Assembly: GCA_938041705.1 (NCBI GenBank)
Contig: CALISP010000173.1
Span: 1-5,242, forward strand
DNA from: an uncultured Cocleimonas sp.
GTDB lineage: Bacteria > Pseudomonadota > Gammaproteobacteria > Thiotrichales > Thiotrichaceae
Length of the DNA stretch: 5,242 nucleotides
Direction: 5' to 3'
Shown: piece after piece, positions 1 through 5,242 of the stretch
Layout: each line of letters begins with the position of its first letter
How positions within the stretch are numbered: the stretch's first letter is position 1
Notes under the pieces: model-generated
Seen by the model: the letters and a program-made list of their open reading frames with translations, nothing else
Database searches by the model: none
Told to the model about the DNA's origin: nothing
Position numbers and translations under genes: made by a program

Positions 1-347
1 CTGCAAGAGACAGATTGACTTCAGGCTTGTACATGGAACTTGAAGAATTAAACCCATTAGCTAAAACAAATCAGGTTTTCCTTGATAGTCTTGAATTAAA
101 GCCTTTACAAAAAATCATTAAAGCAGCGATTAAATCTGGCACGCTTCCAAACACCTCTGGCCAAGCACTATTAGATATCGCACTTGAGAAAGGTGTCATT
201 GATAAAGACCAAGCTAAAAAGCTGAGTCGACATCATTTGGATGTTATGGAAATTGTAAATGTAGATGATTTTGATGAGTCTGAATTGATTCGAGTTGCAT
301 ACAAAAAAACAAGAGCCAAGAAAGCCACGCTTAAGAGCGTTAGTTAA
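1..347 (+). CDS. fadE: FadE-type acyl-CoA dehydrogenase, C-terminal end only (5' partial)
   Basis: This is the last 114 residues of a much longer protein; the reading frame is open through the left edge, with bases 1-2 completing a codon outside the window. The TTG at 15 is an internal leucine, because the residues before and after it (ARDRLTSGLYMELEE) continue a typical FadE segment. FadE catalyses the first, FAD-dependent step of fatty-acid beta-oxidation, converting acyl-CoA to trans-2-enoyl-CoA. Identification rests on the C-terminal helical region specific to bacterial FadE (DUF1974), with family-like stretches EKGVIDKDQAKKL and IVNVDDFDESEL, followed by a basic tail (KKTRAKKATLK). The flavin and catalytic regions lie outside the window, so activity cannot be judged. 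A hairpin terminator follows 24 bases after the stop, suggesting that the transcript ends here. The assignment is confident; the gene symbol relies on recalled similarity to E. coli FadE. Confidence 0.88.
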   Translation, partial: ARDRLTSGLYMELEELNPLAKTNQVFLDSLELKPLQKIIKAAIKSGTLPNTSGQALLDIALEKGVIDKDQAKKLSRHHLDVMEIVNVDDFDESELIRVAYKKTRAKKATLKSVS

Positions 348-371
348 ATACAGATAAACCTAAGCTAGAAA

Positions 372-411
372 AAACAATACCGCCAATTTACTATTACTGG
401 TGGTATTGTTT
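372..411 (+). terminator. Rho-independent terminator after fadE
   Basis: A 14-bp inverted repeat pairs 372-385 (AAACAATACCGCCA) with 398-411 (TGGTGGTATTGTTT), with one G-U pair and a 12-base loop. The 3' arm ends in TTT and runs into ATTT, giving an interrupted U-tract. The 5' arm begins in a run of six A (369-374), so weak termination in the other direction is possible. It separates fadE from the reductase gene 41 bases downstream. Confidence 0.65.
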
Positions 412-451
412 ATTTCGACTAATGAAAATAACAAACTTCTGAGACGTATAA

Positions 452-1258
452 ATGACAAGCCCTTTCAAATTTCACGATAAAACAATATTTGTTGCTGGTG
501 GTACTAGTGGTATTAACCTCGGCATCGCTAAGAATTTTGCCGCTAATGGTGGCAATGTTGTTGTCATGAGTCGCTCTCAAGATAAGGTCGATGCTGCTGT
601 TGAAACACTCAGTAGTTATGGTTTTAAAAGCATGGGCTTTTCAGCAGATGTTCGCGATTATGATGCAGTTGAAAATGCTTTTAGTGAGACCGTTAAAGCC
701 TTTGGTGAAATAGATGTCCTAGTTTCAGGTGCTGCTGGTAACTTTCCAGCTCGTGCTACCGACATGTCTCCTAATGCGTTTAAATCGGTAATTGATATTG
801 ATTTACTTGGAAGCTATCACGTTTTACGTGCTTCTTACCCTCACCTAAAGAAACCTGGCGCATCAGTTATTAATATCTCTGCTCCACAAGCCTTTGTACC
901 CATGCAATTACAATCACATGTTTGCGCAGCTAAAGCAGGCGTCGATATGCTTACACGTACTCTCGCAATGGAATGGGGAGCAGAAAAAATTCGCGTTAAT
1001 TCCATCGTACCTGGCCCTATTAAAGACACTGAAGGCATGGCAAGGCTTGCACCAACGCCTGCAATTATAGAGGCAGTGAAGCAATCAGTACCTTTACAAG
1101 AATTAGGTAGCGCGGATGACATCGCAAATGCTGCGATGTTTTTATCTTCACCAGTGGCAAGTTATATCAGTGGCGCAATACTTCCTGTTGATGGCGGTTG
1201 GTCACTAAGTGGGGCGGGCGTGATGATGGATGATTTGGTTAAACTTATGCCTAAGTAG
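452..1258 (+). CDS. SDR-family oxidoreductase, probable 2,4-dienoyl-CoA reductase (DECR2-like)
   Basis: This 268-residue protein is a complete, normal-length short-chain dehydrogenase/reductase with one Rossmann fold. Visible motifs are the cofactor loop AGGTSGINLG (15-24), Arg41 at the end of strand 2 (usual for NADPH preference), ADVRD (65-69), SGAAGN (92-97), NIS with Ser143, Lys161, and RVNSIVPGPI (181-190). The classical YxxxK tyrosine is absent: Val157 occupies that place. The classical Asn of helix 4 is Asp117. Both changes, plus His156 and the segment VIDIDLLG, match what I recall of peroxisomal 2,4-dienoyl-CoA reductases, which reduce 2,4-dienoyl-CoAs during degradation of unsaturated fatty acids. 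Adjacency to fadE fits that role. The ATG at 452 has GAGA at 441-444 as a plausible ribosome site, and a TGA in frame upstream (440-442) blocks an earlier start. SDR membership is near certain; the substrate is inferred. Confidence 0.85.
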   Translation: MTSPFKFHDKTIFVAGGTSGINLGIAKNFAANGGNVVVMSRSQDKVDAAVETLSSYGFKSMGFSADVRDYDAVENAFSETVKAFGEIDVLVSGAAGNFPARATDMSPNAFKSVIDIDLLGSYHVLRASYPHLKKPGASVINISAPQAFVPMQLQSHVCAAKAGVDMLTRTLAMEWGAEKIRVNSIVPGPIKDTEGMARLAPTPAIIEAVKQSVPLQELGSADDIANAAMFLSSPVASYISGAILPVDGGWSLSGAGVMMDDLVKLMPK

Positions 1259-1278
1259 GTAAATCAACCATAAGATAG

Positions 1279-1296
1279 AGGTATATTTTTATACCT
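1279..1296. other. Perfect short hairpin in the convergent 3' region
   Basis: AGGTATA (1279-1285) pairs perfectly with TATACCT (1290-1296) around a TTTT loop, 20 bases after the reductase stop. No U-tract follows, so it is not a standard terminator on either strand. It could protect the 3' end of the mRNA or help the terminator at 1325-1364, but the role is unproven. Confidence 0.4.
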
Positions 1297-1324
1297 TAAA
1301 CAAGTCCATTAACAATTTATTCAA

Positions 1325-1364
1325 GGCCAGCTAGAGTTTACTCCGTTTATTAGCTGGTTTTTTT
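1325..1364 (+). terminator. Rho-independent terminator after the SDR gene, touching the rsmI stop
   Basis: CCAGCTA (1327-1333) pairs with TAGCTGG (1351-1357); G-U and A-U pairs can lengthen the base. The 17-base loop contains a small inner GAG/CTC pairing. Seven T (1358-1364) follow directly, giving a textbook + strand terminator. The last two T are part of the rsmI stop codon (1363-1365 on the - strand). Read from the - strand, the stem is followed by only a poor U-run, so it probably serves the reductase transcript more than rsmI. Confidence 0.75.
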
Positions 1365-2283
1365 ATTCTTGTTTTATGGTCATGGCTAAACGATAAAGCT
1401 CATTCTTCTTTCGTCCTGTGATTCTTGCTGCAAGACTTGCTGCTTGTTTTACCGGAAGTTCGTCTAAAAGAATACTCAATAGATCTCTGCTAGAGCTTTC
1501 AATTATATCGTCATCGCTCTGTTCTTCGTGACCTTCCAGCATAAGCACAAACTCACCCTTTTGATGCATTGGGTCAGCATTTATCCAATCATTTAATTGC
1601 TCAATATTACCTCGAAAAACCTGCTCATAAAGTTTAGTCAACTCTCGAGCCAAAACCACTTTACGCTCTGAACCATAAATATCCAACATAGCTTGGATAG
1701 TGACTGCGACGCGATGACTCGATTCGTAATACACTTGTGTTCGAGGCTCCAAAGCATTTGCCTGCAACACTTTGTTTCTACCTACAGATTTTGCAGGTAA
1801 AAACCCTTCAAAGGTAAAACGATTTGTCGGTAATCCTGCAATAGAAAGTGCAGTAATAATTGCACTCGCACCAGGTATCGGTTCTATCCTGTAGGCCACA
1901 TTAGTATCTGTACCATCTCCACCTAATTGATTAACCAAATGATATCCAGGATCACTGATTAAGGGTGTACCTGCATCACTCACTAAAGCAATGTTTTCAC
2001 CTGAATCTAACCAGCCTTTGATTTGCTCAATACGATTAGTTTCATTGTGATCATGAAACGCTTGTAAATCGCCCTGTATACCAAAATGGGTTAATAGTTT
2101 TCGAGTGTTTCGAGTATCTTCGGCGCAGATTTTATCAACTTTTTTTAGTGTTTCAATTGCTCGGTGCGTTATATCACCCAAATTACCTATAGGCGTAGCA
2201 ACAATATATAAAGTGCCCCTTTTATCATTTTGCTTATCAGTTGTTATTACACTTGACGTTGTGGCTGTATTTTTTGTAGTCAT
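1363..2283 (-). CDS. rsmI: 16S rRNA (cytidine(1402)-2'-O)-methyltransferase RsmI
   Basis: RsmI uses S-adenosylmethionine to methylate the 2'-O of C1402 in 16S rRNA, near the P-site decoding region. The 306-residue product carries the tetrapyrrole-methylase-type fold with family motifs LYIVATPIGNLGDIT (25-39), AEDTR (54-58), HNE (79-81), LVSDAGTPLISDPGY (100-114), IPGASA (136-141), FEGFLPAK (158-165), YESSHR (186-191), LARELTKLYE (211-220) and GEFVLML (243-249). The C-terminal helical domain (about 266-303) contains LPVKQAASLAARITGRKKNELY. I chose the ATG at 2283 because the earlier start at 2373 would overlap the divergent lpoA start and add unrelated residues; 2283 leaves a normal intergenic gap. 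Even so, the first ~22 residues are a Thr/Lys-rich extension before the conserved core, and the ribosome site (AAGA) is weak. Divergent placement from lpoA matches E. coli yraL-yraM. Confidence 0.95.
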   Translation of the reverse strand: MTTKNTATTSSVITTDKQNDKRGTLYIVATPIGNLGDITHRAIETLKKVDKICAEDTRNTRKLLTHFGIQGDLQAFHDHNETNRIEQIKGWLDSGENIALVSDAGTPLISDPGYHLVNQLGGDGTDTNVAYRIEPIPGASAIITALSIAGLPTNRFTFEGFLPAKSVGRNKVLQANALEPRTQVYYESSHRVAVTIQAMLDIYGSERKVVLARELTKLYEQVFRGNIEQLNDWINADPMHQKGEFVLMLEGHEEQSDDDIIESSSRDLLSILLDELPVKQAASLAARITGRKKNELYRLAMTIKQE

Positions 2284-2363
2284 TAATGGTATATTCTTGA
2301 TTGAATTGATTATTTTTTGCGCACGTAGCGGTAAAACTTTATTTACATAAGAATGGATGCAAC
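2284..2363. promoter_or_regulatory. Divergent intergenic region between rsmI and lpoA-yraN
   Basis: Both flanking genes start outward from this AT-rich 80-base gap, so it should hold promoters for both. I found no convincing -35/-10 pair. The best + strand candidate is TTGCGC (2317-2322) with TATTTA (2340-2345) at 17-base spacing, which is weak. GGA at 2355-2357 may be the lpoA ribosome site. The promoter role is inferred from gene orientation. Confidence 0.45.
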
Positions 2364-3440
2364 ATGGAAACAAGCTTGATCTCAGTTAATACTTCTTTTA
2401 AAACAACTGTCACGGTGACACTCTTTACTTTTTTGCTAAGTGGTTGTTCAACTGTTTCTAATATTGTACCGCAATTACCTTCAACCGGGCCTGCTTATTC
2501 TGCACCTGCTGTAGGCCAAGACATTGCTCAAGCCAATGCGTTTTTAACCGCAGGAAAGAGACGTGAAGCGGCTGCAGCTTATTTTGCAGCATCACAAAAT
2601 TATCTCTCTCCCGAACGTGAAAGATTAATATTACAGGCTGCTGAACTAGCTTCTCTTTTTAACGACCCAATGCTTACACAACGATACCTTGCTCCGCTCA
2701 ATTTCAACCAATTAAGCCCAGAGAATCAATCTCGTTTTCGCTTAACTCAAGCACAGTTAGCATTAAATGATAGAAATTTCAGAGAAACATTGAGAATCCT
2801 TCCCCAACGTGTGAATGACGTTCCTGAAGAACTAGGGCAAAAAATACTCAAAACACGTATGAGTGCCGCGCAAGGAAGTGGCGATAAATTAGCATTGGTT
2901 CAGGAGTTGGTTCTCCAAGAGACAACCTTAAAAGAATCATATCAGGTGTCACTCAATCATGACCGAATTTGGAACCATGCTCAGCAGATTCCAGCATTTC
3001 AATTAGAAGAAGCAAAAAATAGTATCAGTCATCCAATAGTTAAAAATTGGTTGAGCCTAGCGCAGTTGTCACGTATTTCTAAGAATGGACCAGTCAGCAA
3101 AAAACAAACCTTACGAAGTGACTTAGGACGCTGGATACAAACAAACAGTAGTCATCCAGGAATGACTAAAGCCTTAGGTTTATTGAATGCAGCACCTACA
3201 ACAACTGTAACCCCATATACCGCAGACATAAAAAAGCCAATTATTATAACGTCTAATGTAGAACGTCCAGTCGTTAATAAACCTATCGTAAAGAAACCTG
3301 TTGCCAAAGCTCCAGTTGTGAAGACTCCTGTTACAAAGAACTCCACTGTTAAAGTGAATCCACCTGCAGTCAAAACCCCTGTCAAAAAGGACCCAAACAT
3401 TAGATCACTCTACGAAAACATAAAAAAGCAGATTCAGTAA
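2364..3440 (+). CDS. lpoA: LpoA-like outer-membrane lipoprotein, N-terminal domain only, with Lys/Pro-rich tail
   Basis: LpoA is an outer-membrane lipoprotein that activates the peptidoglycan synthase PBP1A from outside the cell wall. This 358-residue product has a lipoprotein signal: hydrophobic stretch about 14-25, then lipobox LSGC with Cys28 as the lipidation site. Residues about 50-275 are helical and TPR-like (ANAFLTAGKRREAAAAYF, LILQAAELASLF, QLALNDRNFRETLRIL, IVKNWLSLAQLS, LGRWIQTNSSHPG) and follow the order of the E. coli LpoA N-domain. The protein then departs from the family: E. coli LpoA has 678 residues, with a periplasmic-binding-protein-like C-domain that carries the PBP1A-activating function, and none of it is present. 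Instead comes a Lys/Pro/Val tail and a last short helix (IRSLYENIKKQIQ). Position between rsmI and yraN supports the identity. yraN follows after 21 bases, probably in one operon. Whether it still activates a PBP is open. Confidence 0.82.
   Translation: METSLISVNTSFKTTVTVTLFTFLLSGCSTVSNIVPQLPSTGPAYSAPAVGQDIAQANAFLTAGKRREAAAAYFAASQNYLSPERERLILQAAELASLFNDPMLTQRYLAPLNFNQLSPENQSRFRLTQAQLALNDRNFRETLRILPQRVNDVPEELGQKILKTRMSAAQGSGDKLALVQELVLQETTLKESYQVSLNHDRIWNHAQQIPAFQLEEAKNSISHPIVKNWLSLAQLSRISKNGPVSKKQTLRSDLGRWIQTNSSHPGMTKALGLLNAAPTTTVTPYTADIKKPIIITSNVERPVVNKPIVKKPVAKAPVVKTPVTKNSTVKVNPPAVKTPVKKDPNIRSLYENIKKQIQ
3279..3389 (+). repeat. Pentapeptide xPVxK repeat tract in the LpoA-like tail
   Basis: Residues 306-342 of the lipoprotein read as five-residue units: KPIVK, KPVAK, APVVK, TPVTK, NSTVK, then VNPPAVK and TPVKK. 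The tract is strongly basic, with proline at every unit in the first four. Codons differ between units (for example GTTAAA, GTAAAG, GTGAAG), so the peptide period is kept better than the DNA, which suggests selection on the protein. Such Lys/Pro segments are typically extended; TonB is a known periplasm-spanning example. Confidence 0.8.
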
Positions 3441-3461
3441 AGACTAAAATCATAGTAAATC

Positions 3462-3923
3462 ATGTCCGATCAACAGCTATCATTATTTGAAAAACTAAAG
3501 TCCTTTCAAGTAAGGAAAATAAATAAACACCCTAAAAAGACTAAAAAGAGAAGTCGAGGCGATGCGGCTGAAAACTTAGCTTATTCCTTTTTGCTAAAAC
3601 AAGGTTTAAGCCTAGTCGACAAAAACTTCAATACCAGAGCGGGAGAAGTCGATTTAATTATGTGTGATGAAAATGAAGCTGAAACGCTTATTTTTATTGA
3701 AGTCAGGTACCGTAAGAACCAAGATTTTGGTGGTGCAGCTGCAAGTGTTACCCCTAAAAAACAACAGCGAATTATTAAAGCCGCACTCGCTTATCAGCAA
3801 CAACATGCACCCCAATCGTCTATGCGTTTTGACGTAGTTGCTATTGAAGGAGATAATGTAGGTAACAAGATAAAGAATGATATTGAAATAGATTGGATAA
3901 AGAGTGCATTTGATGGTTTTTAA
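3462..3923 (+). CDS. yraN: YraN family protein (UPF0102), predicted nuclease fold
   Basis: This 153-residue protein belongs to the widespread UPF0102/YraN family, which has a predicted restriction-endonuclease-like fold but no settled function. Family motifs are RGDAAENLAYSFLLKQG (32-48), NFNTRAGEVDLI (55-66, with Glu62 and Asp64 as likely metal ligands), FIEVRYR (78-84, with Glu80 and the Arg82 found in place of Lys in many members), FGGAAASVTPKKQQR (89-103) and RFDVVAIEG (122-130). It starts 21 bases after the lpoA stop, so the two are probably cotranscribed, as in E. coli. The ribosome site before the ATG at 3462 is poor. The first ~31 residues, ending in a Lys/Arg-rich run (KKTKKRSR), form an extension compared with the 131-residue E. 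coli protein. Confidence 0.93.
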   Translation: MSDQQLSLFEKLKSFQVRKINKHPKKTKKRSRGDAAENLAYSFLLKQGLSLVDKNFNTRAGEVDLIMCDENEAETLIFIEVRYRKNQDFGGAAASVTPKKQQRIIKAALAYQQQHAPQSSMRFDVVAIEGDNVGNKIKNDIEIDWIKSAFDGF

Positions 3924-3942
3924 TTGTGTGATTAACGTTTAA

Positions 3943-3970
3943 ATGACACCCCCCTACTTTTAACTAGTAT
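3943..3970 (+). promoter_or_regulatory. Candidate sigma-70 promoter upstream of argA
   Basis: ATGACA (3943-3948) differs from the -35 consensus at one base and lies 16 bases before TAGTAT (3965-3970), a four-of-six -10 match; an overlapping TATTAA sits at 3968-3973. It would give a leader of roughly 100 bases before argA. It was found by eye in AT-rich DNA, so chance matching is a real risk. Confidence 0.3.
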
Positions 3971-3981
3971 TAATATGGCTA

Positions 3982-4017
3982 TGCCTTCTCTGAGGGTAAG
4001 AGTGTTTTAATTTTAAT
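3982..4017 (+). terminator. Possible weak terminator after yraN
   Basis: Bases 3982-3988 (TGCCTTC) can pair with 3992-3998 (GAGGGTA) around a TCT loop, with two G-U pairs. A T-rich run (4003-4017, GTTTTAATTTT within it) begins about five bases after the stem. The gap between stem and T-run, and the wobble pairs, make this a weak candidate. It could end the lpoA-yraN transcript or partly attenuate read-through into argA. Confidence 0.25.
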
Positions 4018-4041
4018 TAAGAAAAATTTCTACTTAAGAGC

Positions 4042-4066
4042 TTTCTTGAAATTATTAAGCAAGAAG
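4042..4066 (+). promoter_or_regulatory. Hairpin in the argA leader covering a purine-rich stretch
   Basis: TTTCTTG (4042-4048) pairs with CAAGAAG (4060-4066), one G-U pair, loop of 11 bases. The 3' arm contains AAGAAG, the only Shine-Dalgarno-like sequence before the argA ATG, ending 13 bases upstream of it. Folding could limit translation start. No protein or ligand link is visible. Confidence 0.3.
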
Positions 4067-4079
4067 AAATAATTAACTT

Positions 4080-5242
4080 ATGAACAATTCACGAATCGGC
4101 TTCTTTAGAGAGGCAGCACCCTACATAGACAAACATCGAGGTAAAGTGTTTGTCATAGCATTTGCTGGTGAAGTAATTGAATGTCCAGAGTTCTCGCAAC
4201 TTATTCAAGATATAGCTATTTTATCTGCTCTAGGAACTCAAGTTGTTGTAGTGCATGGCGCACGCACTCAGATAGATACTACCTTAGAGAAACTGAACCA
4301 CAAAATACACGTTGTTGATGATATGCGCATCACAGATGAAGTAACTCTACAGGTTGCAAAAGAGACTATTGGAGCTTTAAGAGTAGAGATCGAAAACCAG
4401 CTTAGTCACGCGTTAAGCACACCTCCTGTGATTAATGAAAGTCTAGGTGTTCTATCTGGCAATTTCATTACTGCAAAACCCTTAGGAATTCATAACGGCA
4501 CTGATTATCAGCACACGGGCACGGTGCGAAAAATTAATGCTCAATTGATTAAACAGCTTACAGATGCAGGTAGTATTGTGCTGCTTTCATCTTTAGGTTT
4601 CTCTCCTTCAGGTGAAGCATTTAATTTACGCTATGAAGATGTTGCCAGTTTTGCGGCCAAATCATTGCAAGCTGATAAACTTATTTTCGTCCATGCTGAA
4701 GCTGCTACTCCGACATTGGATATAGATTTACAGGATTTAGATACTTTTATAAGCCAAAACCCAAAGCAATCGAAACTATTAAACCATATAAAAACAGCAA
4801 TGCATGTTGGTGTTGAACGAGTTCATTTAATCAGTACTGAGACCGAAGATGGTTTGTTACTAGAGCTATATACTCGTGATGGGATTGGCACGATGTTCAA
4901 TGCCAGCCAATATGAAAACATTCGCCCTGCAAAAACTGATGATGTTAGTGGCATTATTGATTTGATTGAACCATTAGAAGCAAAAGGCATTCTAATCAAA
5001 CGTTCACGAGAGCAACTAGAACTTGAGATAGAAAACTTCATCGTAATAGAACGAGATGAAAAAATAATTGGCTGTGCGGCCTTATATACTAACTCAGACA
5101 ATACAACTGGAGAACTCGCCTGCCTTGCTGTGCATGATGATTATAAAGGCGGAGAAAGAGGAGATAGACTACTAAGACACATCAGTCAAAAAGGCTTAAA
5201 ACAAAAACTAAGACAAATTTTAGTGTTAACGACTCAATCAAC
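4080..5242 (+). CDS. argA: Amino-acid N-acetyltransferase (N-acetylglutamate synthase) ArgA, 3' partial
   Basis: ArgA transfers acetyl from acetyl-CoA to glutamate, the first step of arginine synthesis, and in E. coli is inhibited by arginine. The window holds 387 codons with no stop; E. coli ArgA has 443 residues, so roughly the last 50-60 are missing off the right edge. Residues about 15-270 are the amino-acid-kinase-like domain: FREAAPYIDKHRGKVFVI (9-26), VVVVHGARTQID (55-66), RITDE (83-87), LSGNFITAKPLG (125-136), GEAFNLRYEDVA (178-189) and RVHLIS (247-252), then LYTRDGIGT (263-271). Residues from about 280 are the GNAT acetyltransferase domain: IRPAKTDDV (281-289), GILIKRSREQLE (303-314), CAALY (332-336) and ELACLAVHDDYKGGERGDRLL (345-365), the acetyl-CoA-binding region. 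A TAA in frame at 4074-4076 fixes the ATG at 4080 as the earliest start. It lies 156 bases after yraN, probably with its own promoter. Confidence 0.95.
   Translation, partial: MNNSRIGFFREAAPYIDKHRGKVFVIAFAGEVIECPEFSQLIQDIAILSALGTQVVVVHGARTQIDTTLEKLNHKIHVVDDMRITDEVTLQVAKETIGALRVEIENQLSHALSTPPVINESLGVLSGNFITAKPLGIHNGTDYQHTGTVRKINAQLIKQLTDAGSIVLLSSLGFSPSGEAFNLRYEDVASFAAKSLQADKLIFVHAEAATPTLDIDLQDLDTFISQNPKQSKLLNHIKTAMHVGVERVHLISTETEDGLLLELYTRDGIGTMFNASQYENIRPAKTDDVSGIIDLIEPLEAKGILIKRSREQLELEIENFIVIERDEKIIGCAALYTNSDNTTGELACLAVHDDYKGGERGDRLLRHISQKGLKQKLRQILVLTTQS

Noticed and set aside
15..347. A short free-standing gene starting at TTG 15.
   Set aside because: The frame is open through the left edge and the residues on both sides of the TTG fit FadE, so this is the tail of a longer gene.
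841..1122. Open frame on the - strand inside the reductase gene.
   Set aside because: Antisense shadow of a well-supported gene; its translation has no recognisable motif.
2105..2350. + strand open frame opposite the 5' half of rsmI, with a hydrophobic translation.
   Set aside because: Antisense to conserved RsmI motifs; the hydrophobicity follows from the base composition of the opposite strand.
2284..2373. A longer rsmI starting at 2373.
   Set aside because: It would overlap the divergent lpoA start, remove any promoter space, and add 30 residues with no family resemblance.
3152..3400. - strand open frame opposite the lipoprotein tail, with regular Thr/Gly/Phe repeats.
   Set aside because: The repeats mirror the Lys/Pro/Val tract on the + strand, which has signal-peptide and operon support.
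3440..3462. Frameshift or early stop cutting a normal-length lpoA.
   Set aside because: yraN begins 21 bases after the stop, so there is no room for an out-of-frame C-domain; a clean deletion or true short form remains.
4040..4065. ArgR operator (ARG box) ahead of argA, suggested by TGAAATTATTAAGCA.
   Set aside because: The half-sites do not match the palindromic TGAAT-N4-ATTCA pattern and the spacing is off by one base; AT-rich DNA makes such partial matches common.
4823..5101. - strand open frame inside argA.
   Set aside because: Antisense to the conserved ArgA acetyltransferase region.

Overview
The window looks like a stretch of core chromosome from an AT-rich gammaproteobacterium. The evidence is the rsmI / lpoA / yraN cluster, with rsmI divergent from lpoA as in Escherichia coli, together with a classical ArgA-type N-acetylglutamate synthase and the tail of a FadE-type acyl-CoA dehydrogenase. 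I cannot name the genus. I see no phage, transposon, CRISPR, tRNA or rRNA.

Layout, left to right. Bases 1-347 are the 3' end of fadE on the + strand, followed by a strong hairpin terminator at 372-411. Bases 452-1258 hold a short-chain dehydrogenase/reductase that most resembles the peroxisomal 2,4-dienoyl-CoA reductase (DECR2) type; a hairpin at 1279-1296 and a terminator at 1325-1364 follow. rsmI lies on the - strand at 1363-2283 and meets the reductase tail to tail. An 81-base divergent gap separates it from a + strand pair: an lpoA-like lipoprotein gene (2364-3440) and yraN (3462-3923). After a 156-base gap, argA starts at 4080 and runs off the right edge.

The genes fall into four functional groups: fatty-acid beta-oxidation (fadE and possibly the reductase), 16S rRNA decoding-site methylation (rsmI), cell envelope and an unsolved nuclease-fold family (lpoA-like, yraN), and the first step of arginine synthesis (argA). 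The gene order rsmI<->lpoA-yraN is conserved, but argA occupies the place where E. coli has diaA.

The most notable feature is the LpoA homologue. It keeps the lipoprotein signal and the N-terminal helical TPR-like domain, but ends where the large C-terminal domain should begin. In its place is a Lys/Pro/Val tail made of five-residue repeats. No remnant of the missing domain lies between it and yraN, so this appears to be a genuine short form rather than a frameshift. I found no clearly new multi-gene system.
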